From positions 1 through 32,925 of the forward strand of contig NZ_JAOPHP010000010.1 of the NCBI RefSeq assembly GCF_025515455.1: 32,925 nucleotides of DNA. The letters are read 5' to 3'. Below, one piece after another: positions 21,219-32,799 of this stretch. Under the pieces are notes generated by a model. It was not told where the DNA came from, made no database searches, and was given only the letters and a program-made list of their open reading frames with translations. The position numbers were made by a program, and so were the translations under genes. The stretch is from Mycoplasma sp. CSL7503-lung. Its GTDB lineage: Bacteria; Bacillota_I; Bacilli_A; Mycoplasmatales; Metamycoplasmataceae. Positions within the stretch are counted from its first letter, which is position 1; the number at the start of each line of letters is the position of its first letter.

Positions 21219-21332
21219 ATGAGAAAAGTTGTTAGATTAAAAAATAAACTTCGTGCTGAAAAAAGATCTAAAAAATTATCAAAAGAGCGTGCAAGAGATT
21301 TAAGAAGACAAGAAAAATTGCAAGTTGCTTAG
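21219..21332 (+). CDS. 37-residue very basic microprotein
   Basis: The predicted peptide begins MRKVVRLKNKLRAEKR and ends RRQEKLQVA. It has 8 Arg and 8 Lys in 37 residues and no Trp, Cys, His, Pro or Gly, so it should form one amphipathic basic helix that binds RNA or a nucleoprotein. Support for translation is a good SD (AAAGGA, 7 nt spacing), ATG to TAG, and a terminator 32 nt downstream that makes it a separate short transcript ahead of dnaX. I cannot match it to a named ribosomal protein; its start is faintly like the KVVVRKN of S21, which is not convincing. It may be lineage-specific. Confidence 0.7.
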   Translation: MRKVVRLKNKLRAEKRSKKLSKERARDLRRQEKLQVA

Positions 21333-21363
21333 TCCTTTAAATTATTTTAATAATATTTTATAG

Positions 21364-21381
21364 ATAAGGTAAATACCTTAT
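21364..21381 (+). terminator. Terminator of the basic microprotein gene
   Basis: A 7-bp stem ATAAGGT / ACCTTAT with a 4-nt loop, followed by TTTTATATT on the plus strand. It separates the microprotein transcript from dnaX. Confidence 0.75.
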
Positions 21382-21419
21382 TTTTATATTCAATTTTTAG
21401 TGAATAAAACATATTATTA

Positions 21420-21425
21420 TATAAT
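21420..21425 (+). promoter_or_regulatory. -10 box of the dnaX operon
   Basis: TATAAT on the plus strand between the preceding terminator and the dnaX SD (GGAGG). A weak TTAGTG lies 17 nt upstream. Confidence 0.5.
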
Positions 21426-21464
21426 TAATATTATTTAAAAATTTATTTTAAATTACGGAGGTAT

Positions 21465-23357
21465 ATGAGTTACAAAGCACTTTATAGAAAATATAGACCA
21501 ACAAAATTTGATGAAGTTGTTGGTCAAGAATTTGTAGTTGAAACATTAAAAAATATTTTGCAGAGTCGTAAAGTAAGTCATGCCTATTTATTTTCAGGAC
21601 CTAAAGGTACTGGTAAGACGTCTGTTGCAAAAATATTTGCATCTATACTTAATTGTTTTCATAGCAACGATTTAACTGAAGCGTGCAAAATGTGTCTAGA
21701 AAATTCTCAAAATAATTTAGATATAATTGAAATGGATGCTGCGTCGAATAATGGTGTAGATTCAATTAGAGAATTAAAACAAAAAGTTGAACAAAGTCCT
21801 ATTAATAGTCCTTTTAAGGTATATATAATAGATGAGGTTCATATGTTATCTAATACTGCATTTAATGCGTTATTAAAGACACTTGAAGAACCTCCAAAAC
21901 ATGTTATTTTTATTTTAGCTACAACAGATCCGCAAAAAATACCTTTAACAATCCTTTCTAGAGTTCAAAGATTTAATTTTAGAAGAATGACAGAAAATGA
22001 TATTGTAGATCACTTACAATTAATTTTAGACAAAGAACAAATAACATATGAAATGAGCGCCTTAAGAACAATTGCTTCTTTAGCTACAGGTGGTATGAGA
22101 GATGCTCTATCTATAGCGGATCAATGTAGTTCATTTAATAATAAAACAATTTATGAAAAAGATATTTTTAATAATTACGGAATTATTTCGAATAAAACCG
22201 GCATTAAAATAATTAATCTAATTAGTTCTAAAAGTATTCATGAATTAATAAGTTTTTTAAATGATCTTAATAAATCAGGGGTTAATATTAATCAATTGGT
22301 TATTAGACTTTTAAATATAACTAAAGAATGAATTTTAATTTCTCAAACAAATAATGCTTCATTGCTATCTTATTTGAATACGGAAGAAGTTCATGAATTA
22401 AATTTAAATGTTCGTTCTGCTTTAAGATTAACTAAATCTTTTTATGATATTTTTACTAAAGTTGCTAAAAGTGAAATTCCCTTTGAGATATTGCAACTTG
22501 GTTTGATAAGTGCAATTGATTTAAACGAAAATTCTAATGTTACATTAAAACCAATTAAGATAGAAGAGATAAAAACAGAACAAAAAGAAGAGAAAAAAGA
22601 ACATTTCGGTCTAAAAGAAGTTTTTAAGAAAAATAATCAAACTCCATTCGTTTATGATAATTCAGATTATTATAATCCAAACATTTTTAAATCTAAAGTA
22701 AATGAAAATATAATTAAATCAGAAGAAATAGAATCCGTAGTTTCTGATTTAGAACAAAAAACAAGAGAAATTATGTTTAATACCGAGAAGTCTATAAATA
22801 AATTAGATGATAATGTTTCGAATTATAATGACATGCAAAACAATTTGTTAAATAATAATTTATCTAACACCTCCGAGAACATGTTTATTGATACTCATCA
22901 AATTAATTTGGATAAAGAAAACAACGATGAAGATGATTTAATAAAAATAACAAAATTAGTACTTTTAGTTAAAAAGCAAAAAATAGATTTAAACAAAACT
23001 AAAGAATATCAATATAAATTAAAAGATTACATTGAAAATAAAAATTACAAAGATAATTTTTTTGATGTAGTTAAACAATTAGAAAGTCTTAAAATTATTT
23101 TAGGTACACCTAATGCAATTGTTTTTTCTGCACCTTCAAATAAGGTTGTTGCATTAAAAAAACAAAAACTGAGTTATGCTTTTCAGACATTTATAGATTT
23201 TGTTTTTAAAGACGGATATAAACATTTATTCTTCATAGATTCTGAAAGCATGGACAAGGTTAAAGAAATGTTTATGAAAGAATATAAATTTAAAATTAAT
23301 GAATTAAAAAACAATGATGATTTACCGAAAATAACTTTAATAGAGCCAAAAAAATAA
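21465..23357 (+). CDS. dnaX: DNA polymerase III subunit gamma/tau
   Basis: The 630-residue clamp-loader ATPase loads the sliding clamp and organises the replisome. It begins with the family hallmark SYKALYRKYRPTKFDEVVGQ. Walker A is GPKGTGKT (45-52), Walker B IIDEVH (121-126), sensor 1 LATTDP, and the arginine finger is in LSRVQRF (usually SRC). The zinc knuckle keeps Cys64, Cys74 and Cys77, but the fourth cysteine is replaced. One UGA(Trp) follows LNITKE. After about residue 355 comes a low-complexity Asn/Lys/Glu linker, then a conserved-looking C-terminal domain (about 505-630), so this looks tau-like. SD GGAGG is close to the ATG. It is the first gene of a six-gene operon. Confidence 0.95.
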
Positions 23358-23375
23358 AAAGAAGAGGTATATAAA

Positions 23376-23663
23376 ATGAATCCAGAAATGATTAAAAGAT
23401 TAAAAAAAATACAAAAAGATTTTGAAGATACTCAAAAGAAATTTAAAGAAAAAGAATTTACACTTGAAAAACAAGGGATTGAATTATTGGCAACAGGTGA
23501 TTATGAACTTAAAAAAATAAATATTGACGAAGCGTTAATTGATCCTGATGATAAAGAATTATTAGAAGACTTATTACTTGTAGCAATTAATGAATTGTTC
23601 GAAAATATTCAAGCAGAAGAAGAAAAGAACGCTCCTACATTACCTGGTGGACTTCCATTTTAA
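23376..23663 (+). CDS. YbaB/EbfC nucleoid-associated protein
   Basis: The 95-residue protein begins NPEMIKRLKKIQKDFEDTQ, a long N-terminal helix, and continues with two strands around GIELLATGDYELKKINID and a C-terminal helix LEDLLLVAINELFENIQ. This is the YbaB fold, a dimeric DNA-binding clamp. The family usually lies between dnaX and recR, exactly as here. SD AAGAGG precedes the ATG by 9 nt. The stop overlaps the recR start (TAATG). Confidence 0.93.
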   Translation: MNPEMIKRLKKIQKDFEDTQKKFKEKEFTLEKQGIELLATGDYELKKINIDEALIDPDDKELLEDLLLVAINELFENIQAEEEKNAPTLPGGLPF

Positions 23664-24244
23664 TGTTTGATTCTGAAATTATCGAAGAATTTATTAAGAA
23701 AATTACAAAATTACCAAATATAAGTAAAAAAACAGCAGAAAAAATAGTGTATTGAATTTTTGAACAAGATTATCAAACTGTAGGTTTACTTGCGAATTCT
23801 TTTAAAATAGTAAAAGAAAAAATTTCTTTATGTGAATTTTGTTCTAGACCAAAAGATGGTTTAGAATGTAGTATTTGTAATGATTCAGATCGAGAAAACA
23901 CCCTTTTAGTTATTGAAAATTTACAAATATTAGATAAAATTGAAAAAGGTGAATTTTATAAGGGAAAATATTTTGTTTTTAACAAAAAATTAAACACACA
24001 AAATGAAATAAACGAAAATAGCGATCTTATAGCTAAATTAATTGAACATTCTAAAAACTTTAATGAAGTGATTTTAGGTATTTCACCCAATTTAGAAGGA
24101 GAAATAGTTAGCACTGTCTTAAAGGGTTTTTTAGAATCCAATAATATTAATGTTACACAAATAGCAATAGGAATACCAATTGGTGCATCGGTTGATTATA
24201 TTGACCAAGGCACTCTTAATTTTTCACTTAAAAATCGTAAATAA
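23663..24244 (+). CDS. recR: Recombination mediator protein RecR
   Basis: The 193-residue protein acts with RecO/RecF in recombinational repair at gaps. It has the helix-hairpin-helix KLPNISKKTAEKIVYW, a four-cysteine zinc finger (Cys57, Cys60, Cys69, Cys72) and a Toprim domain starting LLVIENLQ with Glu85. The C-terminal GIPIGASVDYIDQGTL matches the RecR GxPxGxxxxYxDxxTL motif. One UGA(Trp) lies at residue 31. Its ATG overlaps the ybaB stop, so translation is coupled. Length is normal. Confidence 0.95.
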
Positions 24245-24266
24245 TAAATAGAAAAGAGAATTAGAT

Positions 24267-24917
24267 ATGTTTATAACTTTTGAAGGACTTGATGGTAGTG
24301 GAAAAACTACAATTTTATCAAAACTAATTACATTAATAAAAGAAAGATTTTCAAATATTGATTTTTTAGTAACTAGAGAGCCTGGAGGGAAAGATTTAAA
24401 GGAAGCTGAAAGAATTAGAGAAATAATATTAGACAGTTCAAGTGATTTATCTCCTGTTGCAGAAGCTATGTTGTATTCTACAAGTAGAAGAATTCATTTA
24501 GAAAAAGTTATTTGACCTGCTTTAAAAAATAAAAGACTTGTTTTTTGTGACAGATATATAGATAGTTTTTATGCGTACCAAGGTTTTGCTAGAGGATTAG
24601 GTTATAAATTTGTTAAAGATCTTACAAATTTAATTATCGATAATGCTATTCCTGATTTGACAATTTTTTTAGACATTACTCCTGAAAAAAGTAAAGAAAG
24701 AAGATCTAAAACAAGACTTGTTGAAGATCGCTTAGAATTAGAAAACATAGATTTTCATAAAAAAGTATATCTAGGTTATAAACAAATTATTAGTGAAGAC
24801 CCTGAACGTTTCATAGTTGTTGATGCTTCCGGAACACTGGAAGATGTCACTAACGAAATATTCAATCTTATAATTAAAAATAAAAAATTTATTAATTATT
24901 TAAAGAAAGGCAATTAA
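24267..24917 (+). CDS. tmk: Thymidylate kinase
   Basis: The 216-residue enzyme phosphorylates dTMP to dTDP. It shows the P-loop GLDGSGKT (7-14), the TREPGG motif (36-41), DRY (95-97) followed by [13 protein letters not shown], and a LID-type arginine segment [15 protein letters not shown]. Trp83 is a UGA codon in KVIWPAL. The ribosome binding site is weak (AAGAGA), so the start at 24267 rests on the family N-terminus [13 protein letters not shown]. holB begins 1 nt after its stop. Confidence 0.95.
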
Positions 24918-24918
24918 A

Positions 24919-25866
24919 ATGAATGATAAAAATTTTGATTACCTTGAGAAAGCGGTTAAAAATAATCAAACATCACATTTATATTTATTAAATTTACAAA
25001 ATCAATTCAATGATGATTTTGTTATTTTTAATATTATTAATATTTTAAATGAAAATAATAATAATAATAATATCGAATTTACAAACGAAATAGATTTTAA
25101 TAATTTATATTCTAATGTTTTTTATTTGGATGGAAGTTTTAAAAGTATAACAAAAGAAGAATATCAAAATACTTTTTATAATATGACTTTTGCTAGTTCG
25201 AATAAGAAAAAAATACTTATAGTTAAAAATGTTGATAATAGTTCAATAAATGCGCTAAATTCAATATTAAAATTTATAGAAGAACCTGTGGATGATATTT
25301 TTATTGTATTAACAACAAAGAATTTAAATTTAGTTTTACCAACAATAAAGTCTAGATCTCAAATATTAAACTTTAATGCATCTGACATCTTGACTTTAGA
25401 ATGAATTAATAAAATATATGGTAATAATGATTTTAATCCTGTTTTGATTACTTTATTTAAAAATAATTATCACATGCTTAGTAAAGTAATGGAATCAAAA
25501 GATAAATATATAAAAATTTATAGTGACATTATTACGTTATTTATTAAAAGTTTAACATCAAAAACAAGTTATTTTTATAAATTATTTGTGCTACTTGATG
25601 AGTTGCTAATAAAAACAGAGATAGAACAAAATACTTTTGTTGTTAATTTATTATTGAATTTAATTATGTCTACTTCTTCGTTTATTGATTTAGATAATAA
25701 ATATATGAAAAAGATTAAAGATTCAAATATTCTTGTTCTTGAAAAAAATATAAATTTATTGAAATTTATAGAAGAAATATCTAGCTTTTTAGAGAGTTTA
25801 CCAATTGCAGATTTTAATTTACAAAAAACGATATTACTAATTAAATTAGAAGGGTTTTATGAGTAA
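24919..25866 (+). CDS. holB: DNA polymerase III subunit delta'
   Basis: The 315-residue protein is a divergent clamp-loader delta' subunit. It has an AAA+-like core with the Walker-B-region strand KKKILIVKNVDNSSINALNSI, LKFIEEP, VLTTKNLNLVLPTIKSRSQ (the SRC-type region) and a helical C-terminal collar. The Walker A loop is not recognisable, as is usual for this subunit. One UGA(Trp) lies in TLEWINK. A run of AAT triplets near 25050 encodes six asparagines in a row (46-51 or so). SD AAAGG precedes the ATG. Position after tmk is the conserved Firmicutes order. Its end overlaps rsmI by 8 nt. Confidence 0.87.
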
Positions 25867-26563
25867 AATATACATTGTAGGAACACCGATAGGGAATCTT
25901 AAAGATATAACTTTAAGAGCCATAGAAACATTACAAAATGTTGATATCATTGCTTGTGAGGACACTAGAGTAACATTTAAGTTATTAAGTAAGCTAAATA
26001 TACTAGGAAAAAAATTAATAACTTATAATGCACATACAGAGTCTAATTCGGCAAAAGGTATTATTAAATTAGTTGAAAGTGGTCAAAATGTTGCACTAGT
26101 TTCTGATGCGGGTATGCCTGTTGTTTCAGATCCGGGCTTTGATTTAATTAAATTATCTAGAGAAAAGAATATAGATTTAGAAATTATTCCTGGTGTTAGT
26201 GCTGTAATAACGGCTTTTGCAGGATCATCATTTTCCAATAATTTTACTTTTTGTGGGTTTATAAAAGATAAAACTATCCAAAGGATTCATGAATTAGAGA
26301 AGCTAACTATAGGAACCTATATTTATTTTGTATCTCCTCATAAATTATTAAAAACACTTGAAGATATTCATAATGTTTTCAAAGGTTTTGAACAATTGTG
26401 TTTAACTAAAGAATTGACAAAAATATATGAGACTTGAGATTTCGGAACTGCAAGTGAATTATTATCTAAGTATCAAAGTTTAGATAGTATAAAGGGTGAA
26501 TTTACTTTAGTTTTAAATATTCCCAAAATAAAGAGAGAAAAAGTTAATAAGTATAAAAAATAG
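25859..26563 (+). CDS. rsmI: 16S rRNA (cytidine1402-2'-O)-methyltransferase
   Basis: The 234-residue SAM-dependent enzyme has the tetrapyrrole-methylase fold and ribose-methylates C1402 in the decoding centre. Marks are IVGTPIGNLKDITLRAIETL at the N-terminus, ACEDTRVTFKLL, LVSDAGMPVVSDPG, EIIPGVSAVITAF and FCGFI. One UGA(Trp) lies in YETWDFG. It is the last gene of the dnaX operon. Its TAG stop lies inside the 5' arm of the shared terminator hairpin. Length is slightly short, mostly in the C-terminal helical part. Confidence 0.95.
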
Positions 26564-26582
26564 CAACTTAATTGCTATTTTT
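26555..26582. terminator. Shared bidirectional terminator between rsmI and the S41 operon
   Basis: The stem AAAAAATAGCAA / TTGCTATTTTTT has a 5-nt loop (CTTAA) and runs of six A and eight T at its ends, so it works on both strands. The rsmI stop lies in one arm and the converging S41 gene's stop in the loop; only 4 bp separate the two coding regions. Confidence 0.88.
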
Positions 26583-28442
26583 TTCTGTATCTTTAGATAA
26601 AATTTCTTGAATTTTAGTTTCGTTATAAAAATCATCATAAGGTATTTCTATATCAGGAGTAACTCCGTCTTCTATTGATAAACCATTTTTATCAACACTT
26701 CCGTCTGGAGAACTTATTGTTAATGTTGTACCATCTGGTAAAACAAATGGCATAATTGAATATGTACCACCACTACTCTTTTGACCAATTAGTGTTGCCA
26801 ATTTATAATCTTTAGCATATTGTGCTAGATAGTTTGCTGCACTAAATGTAACAGGACTTGTCATTACATATCATTTATAACTATTTTCTGCATCTTGATC
26901 GTCAAAATTACCATCTATATTTGCGTCAACTTTTATTTTTTGGATATATTGTTTTCCTGTTTGACTGTTTTCTTTTTTGTGTTTTATATCTTCATCTGTC
27001 ATTAATCCAATAATTTTTTCGGCTTGAACTATTTCTCCACCTCTGTTTGTAGAAAGATCTAAAACTATTTTTTTAATTTCTTTGTTTTTCTTAATTGTAT
27101 TATCAATAATATATTTAAGGCGTGCGAAAGTGTCTACGATTCTAGTATAGCTTGTTTGCGGTATTTGTTGTGGTTTTTCATCGCCAATAACAAAATCATT
27201 TATTTTAATTATAGCTAAGTCTCCGTGTGTTAGTGCATAAGGAACACTAAATGAATCTAATTGATCTAATGTTGGGCTATCTCCTTGTTGAGGATGGTTT
27301 TTAAGTAATATCCCTCTCAATTTTTGCATGTTTGTGTTAATGTCATTGATTTTAGTTCCTTCAGCACTTGTACGATTTAATTCGGGTGTATTTTGTGTAA
27401 CATAATATGAGAAATCTACAAATTGTGAGTGTGGATCGTTTAATACATTAGAAAAAATATTAATATATTCTTCTAAATATTGATTAGGTGCCAAACTTAA
27501 TAACTTATCTTTATTTATTGTAGTTAAGTTTTTAAAACCACCTTTAACTTTATTTTTAAAACCGTAAAAATTGTCCATTACAAATGAAAAAAAGTTTAAG
27601 TTATATTCTCTATCTTTTTTTGTTTCTCCAGATCTTCTTGTTTCTTGAAGCAATTTTTGACTTTCAGGAGTATATACTGGAAGAAAAGGTGTTGATGCAA
27701 AGATTTTAGTTCCTGTAATATAGAAAAGAATTCTATTTTTAGAACCAAATAATAAGTTTAAAACATCAAAAGGAATATAAAGTTTATCATTATCATAATG
27801 TAATTTCATTCCGTAGTTTGATAAGTTAAGCTTGATTACTGGATTGCCTTGTTTAATTATTTCGTCTTCTAAATTTTTAAAGTGCTTACTATATGTAGAA
27901 TCTTGAGAATCTGTTGTTTCTTTAAAAGCATTAAAAACTCACTCTGAATTATATTCGATAGTATTATCTTTGTAATTAAACTTTAAATATGGTTTTACAC
28001 CATCTTTTGTTTCTTCGTTATATGGTTTAAATGTTCATTCTGAACCTTCTTGATCTTTAGTTGCTACATACTTTGTTTTATCAACTAAACCATCTATCAT
28101 ATTTATAAATTCATTAATTTCTAAATAATCAATAGCCTGACTTGTTAGAACTTTTAAAGATATATTTTCTTTGAAAGCTAATGATTGTTTTGGTATTAAA
28201 CTTTCAAATGTAACTTGACGTTCATTGTATTGTTCAAGTTCTTTTGTTGTTGTGTTAGTTGCTGTTGTTTTATCAACATTTGTATTATTGTTTGAATCCA
28301 CAGTGCTTGATTTGTTGTTTTGATTTTGATCGTTTATATTATCGGTGTTTTTATTTTCGTTACTACTACATGCTATAGAAAGTGGAACTAAAGTAGTTAA
28401 ACCTCCTAAGCCTAAAAATATTTTTTTTAAATTTGTTTTCAT
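26568..28442 (-). CDS. S41-family peptidase-like surface lipoprotein (copy A)
   Basis: The 624-residue lipoprotein has a signal peptide with Cys25 in SIAC, then a Thr/Asn-rich linker. The S41 core includes LDLSTNRGG (the family DLRxNxGG motif, 461-469) and the nucleophile segment TFSAAN with Ser534. The position 25 residues later, lysine in classical C-terminal processing peptidases, is Gly559 here, so the catalytic dyad is not the CtpA type. An acidic EF-hand-like loop, DANIDGNFDDQD (506-517), sits just before the nucleophile. Several Trp codons are UGA. It starts 1 nt after the stop of paralogue B, whose end supplies the SD (GAAGG), so the pair is coupled. It probably processes or binds peptides at the cell surface. 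Confidence 0.82.
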
Positions 28443-28443
28443 T

Positions 28444-30225
28444 TTACCTTCTTTTTTGATTATGTATTATTTTATCAATTTTTTCTGGATTATAATAATC
28501 TTCATAATTTATTCTTAAATCTACTTCTGCTCCGTCTTCTACAAAAGTTTGGTCTTTAAATGTAAATCCATCGTTAGAGCTAATTCCTAAGGTTGTTCCG
28601 TCAGGTAGAACAAACGGAAATACCGAGAATGTACCTCCAGAACTTTTGTTACCAATTATTTTTGCAATATTATTATCTTTCGCGTAAGTTGCCATAAAGT
28701 TAGCAGCACTAAATGTGATAGGGCTAGTCATTATATATCAATTATATTCTGTGAATGCATCATCATCATTGTAATCGCCATCATCATCTGCATCAATTTT
28801 AAATTCACGATATGAAAAATTATTTGTAATTGTATCGAACTGATATTGTCTAATATTTTCGTTAGTCATCATACCCAATAATTTTTCGGCTTGTACAACA
28901 TGACCCCCTGTATTAGTAGATAAATCTAATACAATATTCTTAACTTCTTTATGATCTTTTTGTATCTTTTTGATACTATTCAGAACTCTATAAAAAGTAT
29001 CATATTCATACGCTTTTTCTTTGTCGTTTTTAATCATTTCTTCGCTTGCAACAACAAAATTATTGACCTTAATTATAGCTAAGTCGTTACTATGGATTAT
29101 ATTAATTTCGCTTCTTTTATCTTTTTGATAAATTTCATTGTCTAAACTTTGGAGTTTTTGGTCTAATATTCTGTAATATTTGTAAATGTTATAAGTTTTA
29201 TTATTATTTTTATCTTTTTCGCTTAAACCTGAAAAATCAATAGAAGGTTTTGAACCTTGAATTGTTGAAAAGATTTGTGCATGAGGGTCATTTAAGTTGA
29301 TGGTGAATAATTTAGCATATTCACTTAAGTAATTGTTTGGATTTGTACTAATTAAATTATTTAAGTTATTTTTTGTATATGTTTTAAATCCGTTTGGCAT
29401 TTTTAAATCTTTAAATCCGTAAAAATAATCAAAAACTAAAGCCATAAAATTATAGTTTATCATTCTAGTTTTCTTTGTTTCTTCTAAATATCTATTTTTA
29501 TTATTTAATAAAGTGTTAGGAGTTTCGTTTCCATTTAAACTATTAGGTAAAAAGTTCCCTATCAATAATTCTTTTCCAAGATATAAATTGTAATAATTGT
29601 TAGAACCAAAAAGTAGATTTAAAATATCAAAAGGAACCAATAAGTCATTTTTATATTTAAATAAATTAAAACCATAATTTCTCAATTGAATTTTTGTAAT
29701 TTTATTACCTTTTTTGATAGTTTCAGATTTAACAAATTTTATATTTTTATTATACTTAGTTCCGCTGTCAACTCCATTAATTGAAGCTGTAAAAACAGAG
29801 TTATCATTAAATTCTATAAAACCATCTTTGAAGTTAAATTTAACAAAAGGATAATCTTTTTCAGATTTACCATAAGGAGTAAAAATTCAGTAATCGTCTG
29901 TTTTTTCTAAATTTGATAAATATACGTCTGTATAAATTAAACCATTAATTAATTTTAAAAAATCTTCTATGTTAGTATATTCTATATCTTCAATATTAAT
30001 AATGCTTAATTTAGTATTATCAATTATCTTAAATTGTCCTTCTTTAAAATTTTTGAATTTTACTTGATGAGCTAAATATGTTTTATCATTTATTTCTAAT
30101 TTTTCGTAAATGTTAAAATCATATTTTTTATCAATAGGAGAATCATAAAAAGAACAGCTTGTTACTGCTGTTATTGAAGTTGTCATAAAAAATAGTGACA
30201 ATATTTTTTTTGTAATTTTATTCAT
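28444..30225 (-). CDS. S41-family peptidase-like surface lipoprotein (copy B)
   Basis: The 593-residue lipoprotein is colinear with copy A but clearly diverged. It has a lipobox Cys24 in VTSC, shared segments such as LLVPFDILNLLFGSNN and LNDPHAQ, the S41 motif LDLSTNTGG, and nucleophile TFSAAN with Ser506. Gly531 occupies the classical lysine position. The acidic loop DADDDGDYNDDD (478-489) is an even better EF-hand match than in copy A. The Asn/Thr-rich linker after the lipobox is much shorter than in A. Its ATG overlaps the end of the alpha/beta hydrolase gene by 8 nt and has only a weak SD, so translation is likely coupled. A tandem duplication is the simplest origin. Confidence 0.82.
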
Positions 30226-31135
30226 GTTTATTTATTTCTTTGATTATGTTATATAAATCATCAAAAACATTTTGTTTCTCAACATCATGGATAATATTGT
30301 GTCTTGAATTTTTATAAATTTTAAAATTTAAATTTTGCAAACCAAGCTTAACAAGGTTTAAATATAGTTTTTTAGGGCCTTTACCAAATAATCCGATTGA
30401 ATCGTTTTTTCCGGCTAAAATAGAAACAGGAATGCTTTTGTTTATATTTTGTAGTATTTTCAAATCGTATGAATTTTTTGCAAATTGCATTAATGCATAT
30501 GTTAAGTGTAAAGATGGGAATTTCATTTTTTTAAACTTACTATTCAAAATATAGTTTTCATAGTATGTTTTATCGCTTGAAAGCCATTCAAATTCATTTA
30601 ATGGATTTTTTATTTTTCTATTTAATCTCTTTTCAATAAAATTTTTAAATCCTGTGTATTTAAAATCTTTTCCATATTTTTTTTCAAGATGTTTAATTAT
30701 TCTTATTCCTAACAAGCCTTGTATATTACTATAATATGGAAAACCAATTAAAAATAATCCGTTGATATTGTTGCTGTTTTTAGTGGCGAATAATAATGAA
30801 ATTAAAGAACCCATTGAGTGACCAAAAAGATAAATTGGAAGTTTTGGATATTTCTTTTTGATTAATATATTTAGTGTTTTTACACTGTTTATTAATTCGT
30901 TAATATCTTCGGGGATGACACCTAATTGAGCATCTGTGTCAATAGTATTTCCGTGTCCATAATTGTCATTTCCAACTACAATATATCCTTTTGAGTTAAA
31001 GTATTCAGCAAATTCGTCATATCTATCAATTTGATCTCCTAAACCATGTACAAATTGAATTATTCCTTTTGGGTTTTCTACTTTTCACTCGGATACATAT
31101 ATATTATTTTCTCCGTAAAATGATTTACTTTTCAT
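30218..31135 (-). CDS. Alpha/beta hydrolase, monoacylglycerol lipase/lysophospholipase-like
   Basis: The 305-residue cytoplasmic protein has no signal peptide. It shows the oxyanion-region VHGLGDQ (29-35), GHGNT (60-64), nucleophile elbow GHSMG with Ser107, Asp245 in LAGKNDSIG and His279 in SRHNIIHD. The set Ser107-Asp245-His279 in this order fits the serine-aminopeptidase/monoacylglycerol-lipase group. A likely role is splitting lysophospholipids or monoglycerides taken from the host; the substrate is inferred. It starts 2 nt after lysS, with no SD of its own, so it depends on lysS translation. Trp77 of the later part (FEWLSS) is a UGG codon, unusual here. Confidence 0.87.
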
Positions 31136-31137
31136 TT

Positions 31138-32604
<1,467 letters not shown>

Positions 32605-32767
32605 TTTAAAACTCCTTAAATATATAACTGTATTATGCTTTTAAGCATTATTTTTTATAGTTTTTAGTTAAATTTTAACTATACCACTTAAATAATTAAA
32701 TTATATAATATTATAATTATTTATTTAATAAATATTATTAACCTTATTTACTATTTATTAAATTAAA
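32605..32767. promoter_or_regulatory. lysS upstream region with candidate promoter and palindromes
   Basis: There is no gene in this AT-rich gap. Minus-strand TATAAT boxes lie at 32700-32705 and 32710-32715. Between them and the start codon are two perfect short palindromes, TAGTTAAA-N2-TTTAACTA near 32665-32682 and ATGCTTTTAAGCAT near 32636-32649. A leader of about 90 nt is implied. No T-box consensus is present. Confidence 0.4.
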
Positions 32768-32768
32768 A

Positions 32769-32798
32769 GATAAGTATTAATTTTCATAAATACTTATC
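32769..32798 (-). terminator. Terminator of the partial gene at the right edge
   Basis: A 10-bp perfect stem (GATAAGTATT / AATACTTATC) with a 10-nt loop, followed on the minus strand by TTTTAATTTAAT. It lies 1 nt after the stop at 32800-32802. Confidence 0.75.
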
Positions 32799-32799
32799 C

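Noticed and set aside
22585-22605. Programmed frameshift in dnaX at an A-rich run (GAGAAAAAAGAA)
   Set aside because: The zero frame reads GAG AAA AAA GAA, so the run is not in the X XXY YYZ register, and no stimulating stem-loop or SD-like sequence is visible.
25045-25075. AAT triplet repeat in holB as a phase-variation switch
   Set aside because: Triplet changes keep the frame, the gene is essential and cytoplasmic, and poly-Asn runs are common in AT-rich mycoplasmas.
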